Positions 1 to 8,835 of a stretch of 60,197 nucleotides of DNA are shown one piece after another; position 1 is the first letter of the stretch, and every line of letters begins with the position of its first letter. Under the pieces are notes generated by a model. It had not been told where the DNA came from and made no database searches. It was given only the letters and a program-made list of their open reading frames with translations. This stretch comes from Polaromonas sp. YR568 (GTDB taxonomy: Bacteria > Pseudomonadota > Gammaproteobacteria > Burkholderiales > Burkholderiaceae_C). The position numbers and the translations under genes are program-made. The stretch spans positions 1 through 60,197 of the forward strand of contig CAMCUN010000016.1 of assembly GCA_945878995.1 (NCBI GenBank), written 5' to 3'.

Positions 1-19
1 ACGAATTCCCCGATTTCCT

Positions 20-40
20 CCCTCCCCCTCTGGGGGAGGG
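20..40. other. GC-rich perfect hairpin upstream of the first gene
   Basis: A perfect 9-bp stem (CCCTCCCCC pairing with GGGGGAGGG) closes on a TCT loop. There is no T-run on either side, so it is not a standard intrinsic terminator. It may be the end of the gene that lies before the window or a dispersed palindrome. The palindrome is certain; its role is unknown. Confidence 0.4.
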
Positions 41-156
41 CCGGGGTGGGGGCACCGCGTGGCACCGCCGTTGCCTCAATGGCCTGCCCCTCGAATCAAC
101 GCAGGCGAGGATGAAAAGTCAAAAGCATGAAGCATGAACGGCGACAATGAAACTCC

Positions 157-495
157 ATGTCAACACGCTCGGTCTCCCGTTTTTTATGCGGACTCTTACT
201 TCTGCTGGGAACGATCAGCGCCGGGGCAGAGGGGTTTTCCAGCGCACAAAGCATTGCCTTTCAAGACTTTTTGGTCTGGCACTGCAGCCGCAACGAGCCC
301 GCACGCACGGCCGAGTTCGCCAAACTGCGCAGCCCGCCCCACACCTGCACCGCCCCTAACCCCGCCGAGGTGGAGAAGGCCCGAAAGTCTGAGGCTTACC
401 GGGCGCAAAATACCCAGCTGGCCAGAGAAATGGGAGGCCTGTCCAAACGCCAACTCACCGAAATGTGCCAAGCTGCGCTGACCGCCAGGTGTTAA
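157..495 (+). CDS. small exported hypothetical protein
   Basis: Encodes 112 residues. The N-terminus looks like a signal peptide: a short basic start (STRSVSR), a hydrophobic run rich in L and C, then a likely cleavage after SAGA near residue 24. The mature part is hydrophilic and has four cysteines (in WHCS, HTC, EMC and the C-terminal RC), which could form disulfides in the periplasm. No family is recognised. There is no clear Shine-Dalgarno site, so the start is the one that gives a full signal peptide. It converges on mnmA. It could be a chance ORF, but the signal-peptide pattern argues that it is a gene. Confidence 0.55.
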   Translation: MSTRSVSRFLCGLLLLLGTISAGAEGFSSAQSIAFQDFLVWHCSRNEPARTAEFAKLRSPPHTCTAPNPAEVEKARKSEAYRAQNTQLAREMGGLSKRQLTEMCQAALTARC

Positions 496-691
496 GCAGC
501 CGGTAGCCGCAACCTGATTGCAGGTGCTCACTCTTGGGTGGTGTCTGAGCCCACCGATGCAGTGGGCGCAGGATGTGCTGAGGGAGCTGAAGGCGCCGGC
601 TCACACACCGGCCTGCCGCAGCCCCTGCACAGGCCGCTGGCATCATCCACCAGGCACAAGCCCACGCAGGGGTAGAGCTCGTCGTCGTTGC

Positions 692-1870
692 TCATGCGTG
701 CAAGGCTGGCAAGAAGGCCTCGGGCGTGAGCGCGTTGCAGGCGTGGATCACGCCGCCGCCCAGGCAGACCTCGCCGTCATACAGCACAGCCGACTGACCG
801 GGGGTGACGGCCCATTGCGCTTGGCCAAAGTGCAACTCGCAAGCGGCGTCGCTGCTGGCCAGCAGTTCGCAGGGCGCGTCGGCCTGGCGGTAGCGGGTTT
901 TGGCGGCCATGGTGCCCAGGTGCGGGGCCACTCCAGCCACCCAGCTGCAGTCTTGAGCCAGCAGGCGATTTGAGAGCAGCCAGGGGTGGTCATGGCCCTG
1001 CACCACCCAAAGCGTGTTGTGCGCCAGGTCCTTGCGCGCCACAAACCACGGCTCGTGCTCACCTGCGCCGCGCATGCCTTGGGCCTGCAGGGCCTTGAGC
1101 TGCGCGCCCTTGGCTTTCACGCCGCCAATCCCCAAGCCCTGGCGTTGGCCCAGGGTGTAAAAAGACAGGCCCACATGCTCGCCAATCACGCGCCCGCTGT
1201 CGCTCTTGATGGGGCCTGGCGCCTTGGCGATGTAGCGATTGAGAAAATCGCGAAAGGGCCGCTCGCCAATGAAGCAAATGCCGGTGGAATCTTTCTTTTT
1301 GGCGTTGGGCAGGCCTATTTCGCCCGCGATGCGCCGCACTTCGGTTTTGTGCAGCTCGCCCACGGGAAACAAGGTTTTGGACAGCTGCGCCTGGTTGAGC
1401 CGGTGCAAAAAATAGCTCTGGTCCTTGCCCGCGTCCAGCCCCTTGAGCAGCTCCCACAGGCCCGTGGGCGCCTGCCTCACCCTGGCATAGTGACCGGTTG
1501 CGATTTTTTCAGCACCCAGGCGCAGGGCGTGGTCCAAAAAAGCCTTGAACTTGATCTCGGCGTTGCACAAGATGTCGGGGTTGGGCGTGCGGCCGGCTTG
1601 GTACTCGCGTAAAAACTCGGCAAACACGCGGTCTTTGTAGTCGGCGGCAAAGTTGATGTGTTCGATCTCAATGCCCAGCACATCGGCCACGGCAGCGGCG
1701 TCCACGAAGTCGATGTTGGACGCGCAGTAGTCGCTGTCGTCATCGTCTTCCCAGTTCTTCATGAAGATGCCGACCACCTCGTGGCCTTGCTGTTTGAGCA
1801 GGTGGGCGGTGACGGCCGAGTCCACCCCGCCGCTCAGGCCCACAACCACGCGCATTTTCTTGCTTGCCAT
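692..1870 (-). CDS. mnmA: tRNA-specific 2-thiouridylase MnmA
   Basis: MnmA activates U34 of Lys, Glu and Gln tRNAs with ATP and inserts sulfur to make 2-thiouridine, in the cytosol. The 392-residue product begins with the PP-loop ATP-binding motif [10 protein letters not shown]. It carries both expected cysteines: one in the [10 protein letters not shown] segment (nucleophile) and one in [10 protein letters not shown] (persulfide-carrying). The ATGHYAR segment and the C-terminal beta-barrel region are present. The length is slightly above the E. coli protein (about 370). It is transcribed alone, convergent with the small exported protein and divergent from the Liv transporter operon. Identification is secure. 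Confidence 0.96.
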   Translation of the reverse strand: MASKKMRVVVGLSGGVDSAVTAHLLKQQGHEVVGIFMKNWEDDDDSDYCASNIDFVDAAAVADVLGIEIEHINFAADYKDRVFAEFLREYQAGRTPNPDILCNAEIKFKAFLDHALRLGAEKIATGHYARVRQAPTGLWELLKGLDAGKDQSYFLHRLNQAQLSKTLFPVGELHKTEVRRIAGEIGLPNAKKKDSTGICFIGERPFRDFLNRYIAKAPGPIKSDSGRVIGEHVGLSFYTLGQRQGLGIGGVKAKGAQLKALQAQGMRGAGEHEPWFVARKDLAHNTLWVVQGHDHPWLLSNRLLAQDCSWVAGVAPHLGTMAAKTRYRQADAPCELLASSDAACELHFGQAQWAVTPGQSAVLYDGEVCLGGGVIHACNALTPEAFLPALHA

Positions 1871-2043
1871 GGACTGGGATTATCCCTGAGGCCGTCCCAA
1901 CCTGAGTGGGTCCCGCGTCTGCCGCTTGTTCTTGCGCAAAACCATATAAACACTTTTCATGCGGCTCGTCCGGGCTATAAAACCCTGGTGGGAAAGTGGA
2001 GAAATCACATCACATCGCCTCTCAAGAAAGGCACTGTCTTTGA

Positions 2044-2098
2044 TTGACAACTCAGTATCAACCCTTGTGATCTTGACTTTTAGTTATGCCAGAATACT
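2044..2098 (+). promoter_or_regulatory. candidate promoter in the 365-bp mnmA/livH divergent gap
   Basis: The gap 1871-2235 holds no gene I can support. A perfect -35 hexamer TTGACA lies at 2044-2049, followed after 16 bp by TGTGAT (2066-2071, 4 of 6 matches to TATAAT). A second possibility is TTGACT at 2073-2078 with AATACT at 2093-2098 (14-bp spacer, less good). Either would give a leader of about 130-160 nt before livH. An inverted repeat GGCAGA...TCTGCC near 2129-2152 could be an operator. All of this is by eye. Confidence 0.35.
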
Positions 2099-2235
2099 TA
2101 GAGAACGCAGTGTTCCGCAGGCAGATTCAATCCGGAGTCTGCCCGTTGTACGGCACAGACGATCTGCATCTCCGCTAGGCAGCACTCAGGATTGTCCAAG
2201 GGTCAAGCAGACATTCCCTAAATACCAATCACGCA

Positions 2236-3177
2236 ATGATCTCTTTGGTCCTTATCGAAAGCATCTTGCAAGCGGCGATTGCCGGCTTGCTGATTGGGTC
2301 CGTTTACGGACTCATGTGCGTTGGCCTCGGTTTGATCTTTGGATTAATGCGGGTCATCAACTTTGCCCAGGGCGAGTTCCTGATGCTGGGCATGTACGTG
2401 ACGTTTTTCTTTTGTACCACGCTGGGGCTAAGTGGCTCGCTCGGCCCGGTGGTGGGTTCTCTGGTGTCCGGCGTGGTGATGTTTGGCCTGGGAATGCTTA
2501 TACACAAGACCTTGCTTGTCAAAAGCACGGGTATTCGTGTCGTGGGCACCGAGGGTGAAGGGCATTACCCCCAACTGATTTTGACGCTGGGTATCTCCCT
2601 GGTTGTGGCCAATGGTGCTTTGATACTGTTTGGCAATGTCCCGCGGACCGTCAGAACACCATTCAGTTCCACGGCCTGGGAATTGGCGATAGGCAACGAT
2701 TTCATGCTGTTCTTCAACAAAGCCAGGGTGCTGGCTTTGTTGGTGTCCATTCTGGTGGCGATTGCGGTTTACCTGTTTGTGCAACGCACCCGCCTGGGCA
2801 AGTCATTGCGCGCTGCCGCAGACAATGCAGCTGCCGCCACTTACATGGGTATTGATGTGGAAAGGGCGCACCGCATTTCATTTGGCCTGGGGGCGGCGGT
2901 CACGGCCGTGGCGGGTGGCCTGATCGCCAGTTATTACCCTTTCCAGCCTTACATCGGTCTAGATTTTGTCGTGATCATGTATGCGGGTGTGGTACTCGGT
3001 GGCTTGGGCAGCATGATTGGTGCTTTCTGGGGTGGTCTGACCATCGGCCTGATTCAGCAAATGTCCACCCTCTTTTTGCCCTTGCAGTTACAAAACGCAA
3101 TGATCTTCGTGGTTTTCCTGTTGATCATTTTGTTCCGCCCGCAGGGCTTGTTTGGCAAAAACGTCGAAAGAGTCTAA
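2236..3177 (+). CDS. livH: Liv-type ABC transporter permease (LivH family)
   Basis: First inner-membrane permease of a branched-chain-amino-acid-type (HAAT) ABC importer. The product has 313 residues, the usual length. It has many hydrophobic helices, the early LIGSVYGLMCVGLGLIFGLM segment, the NFAQGEF motif typical of LivH, and the GGLGSMIGAFWGG segment near the C-terminus. It heads the operon livH, livM-livG fusion, livF, binding protein. The next gene starts on the base after its stop codon. Liv-family importers often carry aromatic acids, amides or urea rather than leucine. The catabolic genes downstream suggest that here, but the substrate is not shown by the sequence. Confidence 0.92.
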   Translation: MISLVLIESILQAAIAGLLIGSVYGLMCVGLGLIFGLMRVINFAQGEFLMLGMYVTFFFCTTLGLSGSLGPVVGSLVSGVVMFGLGMLIHKTLLVKSTGIRVVGTEGEGHYPQLILTLGISLVVANGALILFGNVPRTVRTPFSSTAWELAIGNDFMLFFNKARVLALLVSILVAIAVYLFVQRTRLGKSLRAAADNAAAATYMGIDVERAHRISFGLGAAVTAVAGGLIASYYPFQPYIGLDFVVIMYAGVVLGGLGSMIGAFWGGLTIGLIQQMSTLFLPLQLQNAMIFVVFLLIILFRPQGLFGKNVERV

Positions 3178-4956
3178 GTGAAGAGCGACCAACCGACCAG
3201 TCAGGTCAAAACCATTGTTCTGCTGGGGCTGGTTTACCTGCTGCTGGCCTATTTGATCGATGACAAGTATTACCAGCTGATTCTGACCGTGGTGCCCATT
3301 TGGGCCATGATGGGAATTGCCTGGAATGTCTTCTCCGGTTACTCCGGGCTGGTGTCCTTTGGACATGCAGCATTTTTCGGCATAGGCGCCTACACGGTCG
3401 CCTTGGCAATGATTTACTGGAATTTGTCACCCTGGCTAGGCATCCCTTTGGGCACCTTGGCCGGCGTGGTGGCCGGGGTGTTGGTGGGATACCCAACTTT
3501 CCGGCTTCGCGGGGTGTACTTTTCTCTGGCCATGCTGGCCTACCCGCTCACGCTCTTGTACGTGTTTGAGTGGCTGGGCTACCAAGAAGTCACCATTCCC
3601 ATGAAGCGCGAGGATGGCCCCCTGTACATGCAGTTTGCAAGCCAATACGCTTACATTGTGGTGGGGATTTTGTTTTTGGCCATTGCCATTTACTTGGCCA
3701 GCCGCATTCATGGCTCGCGTTTCGGGCTTTCTTTGACAGCCATCAAGCAAAACGAGGCCGCTGCTGAGGCCGCTGGCATTGACGCGGCACGCTGGAAACT
3801 CAAAGCCATCATGGTGTCTGCTGCGATTGCTGCAGCAGCCGGCGGTTATTACGCGGTGGTTTTGATTGTGGTCACGCCGCCCTCGGTGTTTGGCATGCTG
3901 GCTTCAGCGCAAGCCATGATCATGGCCTTGTTTGGCGGGGTGGCCACCTTGTGGGGCCCGGTACTGGGCGCCTTGATATTGATTCCCTTGTCGGAAATAC
4001 TGCACGCCGAATTGGGCAACCATATTCACGGCATCCACGGCGTGATTTTCGGTCTGGCCATCATTGCCATGATCTTGTATGCGCCCGAGGGCATCTTCCC
4101 CCGCATCCGGGACGCCATCAACAAGCGCCGGGGCTTGGTCACGGTCGCCGATGACTCCCGCCGCACCGTGAATGTGCCGCCGGTAGACGAGAGCCAGTCC
4201 CGCCCTGCCGTCAGCCAGGAGGTGGCCCTGAAAGTGAACCACTTGTCCCGCTCTTTTGGCGGTCTGAAAGCTGTCTCTGACGTCTCCTTTGAGGTCTACA
4301 CCGGCGAGGTGCTGGGCATCATCGGTCCCAATGGGGCGGGTAAAACCACTTTGTTCAACCTGCTCAATGGCTTTATTTCGGCCAATGAAGGCACGGTGCA
4401 GTTCATGGGCAAGGAGTTGGTTGGTCTCAAGCCCAACCAGGTGTGCAGGCAAGGCGTTGGGCGTACTTTCCAGGTGGTCAGGCCTTTCCCACGCCTGTCG
4501 GTCTTGCAAAACGTGGTGGTCGGCGCTTTTGTCTCCCAACCCGACAACGACGAGCTGGCCCATGTGCAGGCGCGTGAAGCCCTGGCCAGGGTGGGCATGC
4601 TGGAACATGAAAAGGTGTTGGCGGGCAGCTTGAACTCGCTGGAATTGCGCCTGATGGAATTGGCCCGCGTGCTGGCCGGTCGCCCCAAACTGATTTTGAT
4701 GGACGAGACCCTGGCCGGCCTGGGCGCCGAAGAGGTTGAGACCATGCTGGCCGTGATTCGCCGTTTGGCAAACGAAGGCCAGACCATCGTGATCATTGAG
4801 CACACCATGCAGGCCATGGTTCGCCTGGCCGACCGCTTTGTGGTGCTCGACCATGGCCAGGTCTTGGCCGTGGGCAAGCCTTTGGAGGTCACCAAAGACC
4901 CTGCGGTGATCGAAGCCTATCTGGGTAAAAAATGGATGGAACATGCTAAGCATTGA
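3178..4956 (+). CDS. fused Liv-type permease and ATPase (LivM-LivG)
   Basis: One 592-residue polypeptide joins the second permease and the first ATPase of the importer. Residues 1 to about 320 are LivM-like (multiple helices and the VSFGHAAFFGIGAYT motif). A hydrophilic linker of about 25 residues follows. From about residue 349 there is an ABC ATPase with Walker A GPNGAGKT (383-390) and a Walker B-like LILMDET (about 505-511). The ABC signature is not LSGGQ but LNSLELRLMELARVLA, and the usual DEP is DET, as in a divergent LivG subgroup. The start is GTG, immediately after the livH stop; the 3' end overlaps livF by 14 bp. LivM-LivG fusions are known but are not the common arrangement. Confidence 0.9.
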   Translation: MKSDQPTSQVKTIVLLGLVYLLLAYLIDDKYYQLILTVVPIWAMMGIAWNVFSGYSGLVSFGHAAFFGIGAYTVALAMIYWNLSPWLGIPLGTLAGVVAGVLVGYPTFRLRGVYFSLAMLAYPLTLLYVFEWLGYQEVTIPMKREDGPLYMQFASQYAYIVVGILFLAIAIYLASRIHGSRFGLSLTAIKQNEAAAEAAGIDAARWKLKAIMVSAAIAAAAGGYYAVVLIVVTPPSVFGMLASAQAMIMALFGGVATLWGPVLGALILIPLSEILHAELGNHIHGIHGVIFGLAIIAMILYAPEGIFPRIRDAINKRRGLVTVADDSRRTVNVPPVDESQSRPAVSQEVALKVNHLSRSFGGLKAVSDVSFEVYTGEVLGIIGPNGAGKTTLFNLLNGFISANEGTVQFMGKELVGLKPNQVCRQGVGRTFQVVRPFPRLSVLQNVVVGAFVSQPDNDELAHVQAREALARVGMLEHEKVLAGSLNSLELRLMELARVLAGRPKLILMDETLAGLGAEEVETMLAVIRRLANEGQTIVIIEHTMQAMVRLADRFVVLDHGQVLAVGKPLEVTKDPAVIEAYLGKKWMEHAKH

Positions 4957-5650
4957 ACACCTGAGCGCCTCGTACGGTGGACTCAAGGCCCTCTCCGATG
5001 TGTCGGTGCGCGTGGGCGAGGGTCAGTTCGTTGCCATCGTGGGCCCCAACGGCGCGGGCAAGACCACCTTGTTCAAAACCATCTCTGGCACGGTCACCCC
5101 TGCCAGCGGCAAAATCATGTGGATGGGGCAAGACCTGGCCAGCATTCCCGCTGCCCGCCGCCCCCATTTGGGCATTGCCCATGTGCCTGAAGGCAGGCAG
5201 GTGTTCAAGGAACTCACCGTCTTTGAAAACCTAGAGATGGGCGCCCAGACCGAGAAGGGACTGGCCGATTGGGACAAAAACCTGGACCAGATGTACAGCC
5301 TGTTTCCCATTCTTTCCTCCAGAAAGAATCAATTTGCAGGAACGCTGTCTGGCGGCGAGCAGCAAATGGTCGCGATTGCGCGCGGCATGATGTCATCGCC
5401 CAAACTCATCATGCTTGATGAGCCGTCCATGGGGCTGGCGCCCAAAATCACCGACATGATTTTCGAGCGCATCGAGGAAATTCACACCCACTCCAATGTG
5501 GCGATTTTGCTGGTCGAGCAGCGCGTGGCCGAAGCTTTGAGTTCCTGCGACCATGGCTATGTGCTGCAAACCGGGCGCATCGCGCTGGAAGGCGCGCCTG
5601 ACGTCCTGATGGAAGACCCGCATGTCAAAGAAATTTATTTAGGTATGTAA
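4943..5650 (+). CDS. livF: Liv-type ABC transporter ATPase (LivF family)
   Basis: Second ATPase of the importer, 235 residues. It has Walker A GPNGAGKTT near residue 35, the LivF-type segment HVPEGRQVF, a canonical signature LSGGEQQM and Walker B LIMLDEPSMGL followed by AP. With the fused LivG domain it would form the heterodimeric motor at the inner membrane. The reading frame overlaps the end of the livM-livG gene by 14 bp, implying translational coupling. Because the LivG half has a degenerate signature, LivF may supply the better composite ATP site. Confidence 0.93.
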   Translation: MLSIEHLSASYGGLKALSDVSVRVGEGQFVAIVGPNGAGKTTLFKTISGTVTPASGKIMWMGQDLASIPAARRPHLGIAHVPEGRQVFKELTVFENLEMGAQTEKGLADWDKNLDQMYSLFPILSSRKNQFAGTLSGGEQQMVAIARGMMSSPKLIMLDEPSMGLAPKITDMIFERIEEIHTHSNVAILLVEQRVAEALSSCDHGYVLQTGRIALEGAPDVLMEDPHVKEIYLGM

Positions 5651-5682
5651 TGACAGTATTCACAACCAAGAGGAGCTTCAGT

Positions 5683-6921
5683 ATGGTTCATCGTTCAAAG
5701 CGTCAATTGCTGGCAGTGGCTGCGGCCGTGACAGCCACCCTGGGTTTGGCCACGTCCATGCCCGCCATGGCCCAACCCAAAGAGGTCAAGGTGGCCCTTA
5801 TTGCGCCCTTGTCCGGCCCCTGGGCCCGCAGCGGCGACCTGATGCGCAAGGGCGCAGAGTTGGCGATTGAAGACATCAACGCCGCCGGCGGCATCAAGGC
5901 CTTGGGCGGTGCGCGCATGCGCCTGGTGACCATCGATGCGGGTGATTCCGTTGAAAAAGCCAAGAACGCCGGGCAGCGCATGTTGTCTCAGGAGCCCGAC
6001 TTGGTGGGTGCCACCGGCTCGTGGCTGTCCTCCTTCACCTTGGCCATCACCGAGGTGACCGAGCGCGCAGAGCTGCCCATGCTCACGCTCTCGTTTGCGG
6101 ACAGCATCACGGCCCGCGGCTTCAAATACGTGTTCCAGACCTCCATCACCGCAAGTCAAATGTCCGCGGGGGCGGTGCCCGCCCTGATGGAATTGGCCAG
6201 GCTGGCGGGCAAGCCCGCCAAGACGGTGGGCATCGTCAGTGACAACACGGCCTCGCCCATGGCGTTTACCAAACCCCTGCGCGAAGGCGGCCTCGACAAA
6301 TTGGGCTTGAAGCTGGTGGTCGACGAGATCTTCACGCCACCACTGTCTGATGCCAGCTCCATGATTCAAAAGGTGCGCTCCTCGCGGCCAGACATGCTGC
6401 TGAACATGGCCACTGCACTGCCCGACTTCAAACTCACGCTCGAAAAAATCAACGAAGTGGGCCTGGGCAAAGGCCGGCTGCCCGTGATCGCCAACAGCGG
6501 CGCCATGTCAGCCCCCGAATTGCTCACCCTGATGGGCAAGGAAACGCTGGAAGGCTTGTTCAACATCACCGCCAATTCGGCCGGCAAGGGACACGAAAAA
6601 ATCACCGAAGAATTCAGCAAGCGCAAAGGTGAGCCATGGGTTCCGCAAGACCCCATGTCCACCTACGGCGACATGTGGATCTTCAAGGAAGCCATGGAAA
6701 TGGCCAAGTCTGCCGATCGCAAGGCCGTGGCAGCCGCCATTCGCCGCATGGACACCACCGAAGGCCCAGCCAAGTATTTCCCGGGTGGTCGCATCAAGTT
6801 TGACGAGACCGGCCGCCGTGTGGGTGCCAAGATGGTCATCTCGCAGTGGCAAAACGGCACGCCTGTGGTGGTCTTCCCAACGGAGATAGCCGTCGCTGCG
6901 CCCATCTGGCCCAAGCAATAA
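5683..6921 (+). CDS. periplasmic substrate-binding protein of the Liv-type importer
   Basis: Type I periplasmic binding protein of the HAAT family. The start is set at the ATG at 5683 because AGGAG lies at 5671-5675, 7 nt upstream. A longer in-frame start at 5650 is possible but lacks a ribosome site. The 412-residue product has a signal peptide (RSKRQ, then a hydrophobic core) with a likely cut after MPAMA. The mature protein opens with VKVALIAPLSGPWARSGDLM, typical of ligand-binding receptors, and includes the GGIKALGG region. It is last in the operon and is followed by an intrinsic terminator. The ligand is unknown; the catabolic neighbours suggest an aromatic or other organic acid. Confidence 0.9.
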   Translation: MVHRSKRQLLAVAAAVTATLGLATSMPAMAQPKEVKVALIAPLSGPWARSGDLMRKGAELAIEDINAAGGIKALGGARMRLVTIDAGDSVEKAKNAGQRMLSQEPDLVGATGSWLSSFTLAITEVTERAELPMLTLSFADSITARGFKYVFQTSITASQMSAGAVPALMELARLAGKPAKTVGIVSDNTASPMAFTKPLREGGLDKLGLKLVVDEIFTPPLSDASSMIQKVRSSRPDMLLNMATALPDFKLTLEKINEVGLGKGRLPVIANSGAMSAPELLTLMGKETLEGLFNITANSAGKGHEKITEEFSKRKGEPWVPQDPMSTYGDMWIFKEAMEMAKSADRKAVAAAIRRMDTTEGPAKYFPGGRIKFDETGRRVGAKMVISQWQNGTPVVVFPTEIAVAAPIWPKQ

Positions 6922-6941
6922 AGCGCTGATGCTTTGTGAAA

Positions 6942-6968
6942 CACCCGGCTTTGCCGGGTGTTTTTTTT
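6942..6968 (+). terminator. intrinsic terminator of the Liv transporter operon
   Basis: An 8-bp perfect stem (CACCCGGC pairing with GCCGGGTG) closes on a TTT loop and is followed by a run of eight T from 6961. It lies 20 bp after the stop of the binding-protein gene. This is the clearest rho-independent terminator in the window. Confidence 0.9.
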
Positions 6969-7012
6969 CCGGACCCCGAATCGACCCATTCCCGCACTGT
7001 GGAGAACCCACC

Positions 7013-8032
7013 ATGACCCGTTCAACCCTGACCGTGCTATTTGATCAGCAAGGCGGCACGGAGGTGCTGCGCTACCAAACCCAGGACTGTCCCGACCCGG
7101 GTGACCATGAAGTCTTGGTTCAACACGCCGGCATTGGCGTGAACTACATTGATATCCAACAGCGCAGTGGCCGCTACAAAGTCGCGGCCTTTCCCGCCAG
7201 CCTGGGCGTAGAAGCCTCTGGCCGGGTGCTGGCCGTGGGGCCTGGGGTGAGCGATTTCAAGCCTGGCGACCGCGTGGCCTACCTGCACTCAGCTGGGGCT
7301 TACACGCAGTACCGGGTGATGCCGGTCTCGCGCCTGGTGTCCGTGCCTGAGGCCTTGTCTTTGCCGCTTGTGGGCATCAACCTGACCCGGGGCTTGACGG
7401 CCCAGTACCTGGTCAACGACTCCTATGCGGTCAAGCCCGGCTGCACGGTGCTGGTTCATTCGGCTGCAGGTGGCGTGGGACAAATCCTGGTGCAATGGGC
7501 CGTGCATTTGGGCGCACGCGTGATTGGCACCGTGGGTGCCGACCACAAAATGGCGGTCGCCAAACAGGTGGGCTGTGACGCGGTGGTGCTCAGCACGGAG
7601 GGCGACATGGCCCTGCAGGTGCGCGCTCTGACGGCAGGTGAGGGCGTGCATGCCGTTTACGACGGCATAGGCGGGGAGATGTTTGAAAAATCGCTGCAGT
7701 GCCTGGCACCCTCAGGCACCCTGGTGAGCTATGGCACACCGGCAGGCGAGATTCCACCTTTTGATGTGTTTCGCCTCAACCAAATGGGCTCGCTGCACCT
7801 GACCAGCCCCTCGATCTTCACGTACAACAAAACCACTGAGCAGCTGCGGCTGCGCAGCGCTGATTTTTTCAAGCAGCTGACCAGCGGCATCGTGCGCCTG
7901 CCTGAGCCTGAGTACTATTCCTTTGACCAAGCCGCCCAGGCCCAAGATGCACTGGCCAGTCGCCAGACCCTTGGGGCGGTGGGCTTGAACTTGGCTCAGG
8001 CCAGCATGGAGTCCAGCTCTGGCATGAGGTAG
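7013..8032 (+). CDS. quinone-oxidoreductase-like MDR enzyme
   Basis: A 339-residue zinc-free medium-chain reductase. The start at 7013 follows GTGGAGAACCCACC, where GGAG serves as ribosome site; longer in-frame starts run into the terminator. The N-terminal GroES-like domain has the quinone-reductase segment GVNYIDIQQRSGRY and GVEASGRV. The Rossmann half has HSAAGGVGQILVQWA, the NADPH-binding loop. The cysteine ligands of zinc alcohol dehydrogenases are absent. The family reduces quinones or alpha,beta-unsaturated carbonyls with NADPH. Its 3' end overlaps the convergent hydrolase gene by 37 bp. The role in the island is not defined. Confidence 0.85.
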   Translation: MTRSTLTVLFDQQGGTEVLRYQTQDCPDPGDHEVLVQHAGIGVNYIDIQQRSGRYKVAAFPASLGVEASGRVLAVGPGVSDFKPGDRVAYLHSAGAYTQYRVMPVSRLVSVPEALSLPLVGINLTRGLTAQYLVNDSYAVKPGCTVLVHSAAGGVGQILVQWAVHLGARVIGTVGADHKMAVAKQVGCDAVVLSTEGDMALQVRALTAGEGVHAVYDGIGGEMFEKSLQCLAPSGTLVSYGTPAGEIPPFDVFRLNQMGSLHLTSPSIFTYNKTTEQLRLRSADFFKQLTSGIVRLPEPEYYSFDQAAQAQDALASRQTLGAVGLNLAQASMESSSGMR

Positions 8033-8835
8033 CGCTTGAGGCCAGCCCAGTCCTCGATCATGGGGAAGTGGCCCATGTCCTTCATCAAGGTGTAGCGAGA
8101 GCCTGCAATCGAAGCGGCCACCTCCTCAGACATGGCAGGGGTGGCCGAGTAATCGTACTCGCCGGTGAGCAAAGAGACTTTGCACAGCCCGGTGTCTATG
8201 GTCTTGATGGACTCGCGGCCATCCCAGTCAAAGCTGTAGAAGTGCACATCGCCCGCATACACGCCCGGGCCGCCTTGGGCGTAATACCACCAGTTTTCTC
8301 GCTTGTTGGCTTCAGGCGTGGCGGGCGCGCACAGCCCCATGGTGTAGCTGGCGCACAGCTCGCCGCCATGGATGGCGGGATGGTGCAAAAACTCGTTGTA
8401 CCGGCCTGGCGCAAAGGCGGCCGACTCCAGGCCCACAATGCCTGTGAGTTCCTTTTGGTAGTCCACCGCGATCTTGAGCACGATGGCGCCGCCCATGGAG
8501 CAGCCCATGACCACGGGCTTGACCAGCCCCAAGGCCTGCCAAAAAGCGCGGATCACGTCGGCATAGCCCTGGGCCGTCAACTGGTACTTGCGCAACCACC
8601 ATTGATCGGGGGGGGTGGACCGGCCGTGGTAGGGCAGGTCAAAGGCCAGGACCCTGAATTTGCTGGTGACCTCGGGGTCATTGAGCAAATGGCGCCACTG
8701 CCGAGAATCGGCACCGGCCGTGTGCAGACAAATCAAGGGCGTGCCTTGGCCGGCCTCCTCGTAAAAAATCCGGTGCATCGCGCCGTTGATGTCGACCTGG
8801 ACATAGCGGCCCGTGATGGGTTCGATGTGGCTCAT
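7996..8835 (-). CDS. alpha/beta-hydrolase
   Basis: A 279-residue alpha/beta-hydrolase. The start is the ATG at 8835, which overlaps the stop of the preceding SCP2-like gene (ATGA). The oxyanion-side HTAGADSRQW, the strand-turn FDLPYHGRST and the nucleophile elbow GCSMGG (Ser113) are all visible. The acid is probably in LTGEYDYS and the general base in DMGHFPM. MhpC- or lactonase-type hydrolases of this kind open ring-cleavage products or esters. An N-terminal extension up to 9060 is open but lies inside the upstream gene and is rejected. It is co-transcribed with the SCP2-like, lactonase-like and ligase genes. Confidence 0.87.
   Translation of the reverse strand: MSHIEPITGRYVQVDINGAMHRIFYEEAGQGTPLICLHTAGADSRQWRHLLNDPEVTSKFRVLAFDLPYHGRSTPPDQWWLRKYQLTAQGYADVIRAFWQALGLVKPVVMGCSMGGAIVLKIAVDYQKELTGIVGLESAAFAPGRYNEFLHHPAIHGGELCASYTMGLCAPATPEANKRENWWYYAQGGPGVYAGDVHFYSFDWDGRESIKTIDTGLCKVSLLTGEYDYSATPAMSEEVAASIAGSRYTLMKDMGHFPMIEDWAGLKRYLMPELDSMLA

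Noticed and set aside
2236-6921. Leucine/isoleucine/valine transporter as a firm assignment
   Set aside because: Family members carry many substrates; the neighbours suggest an organic acid, so the substrate is left open.
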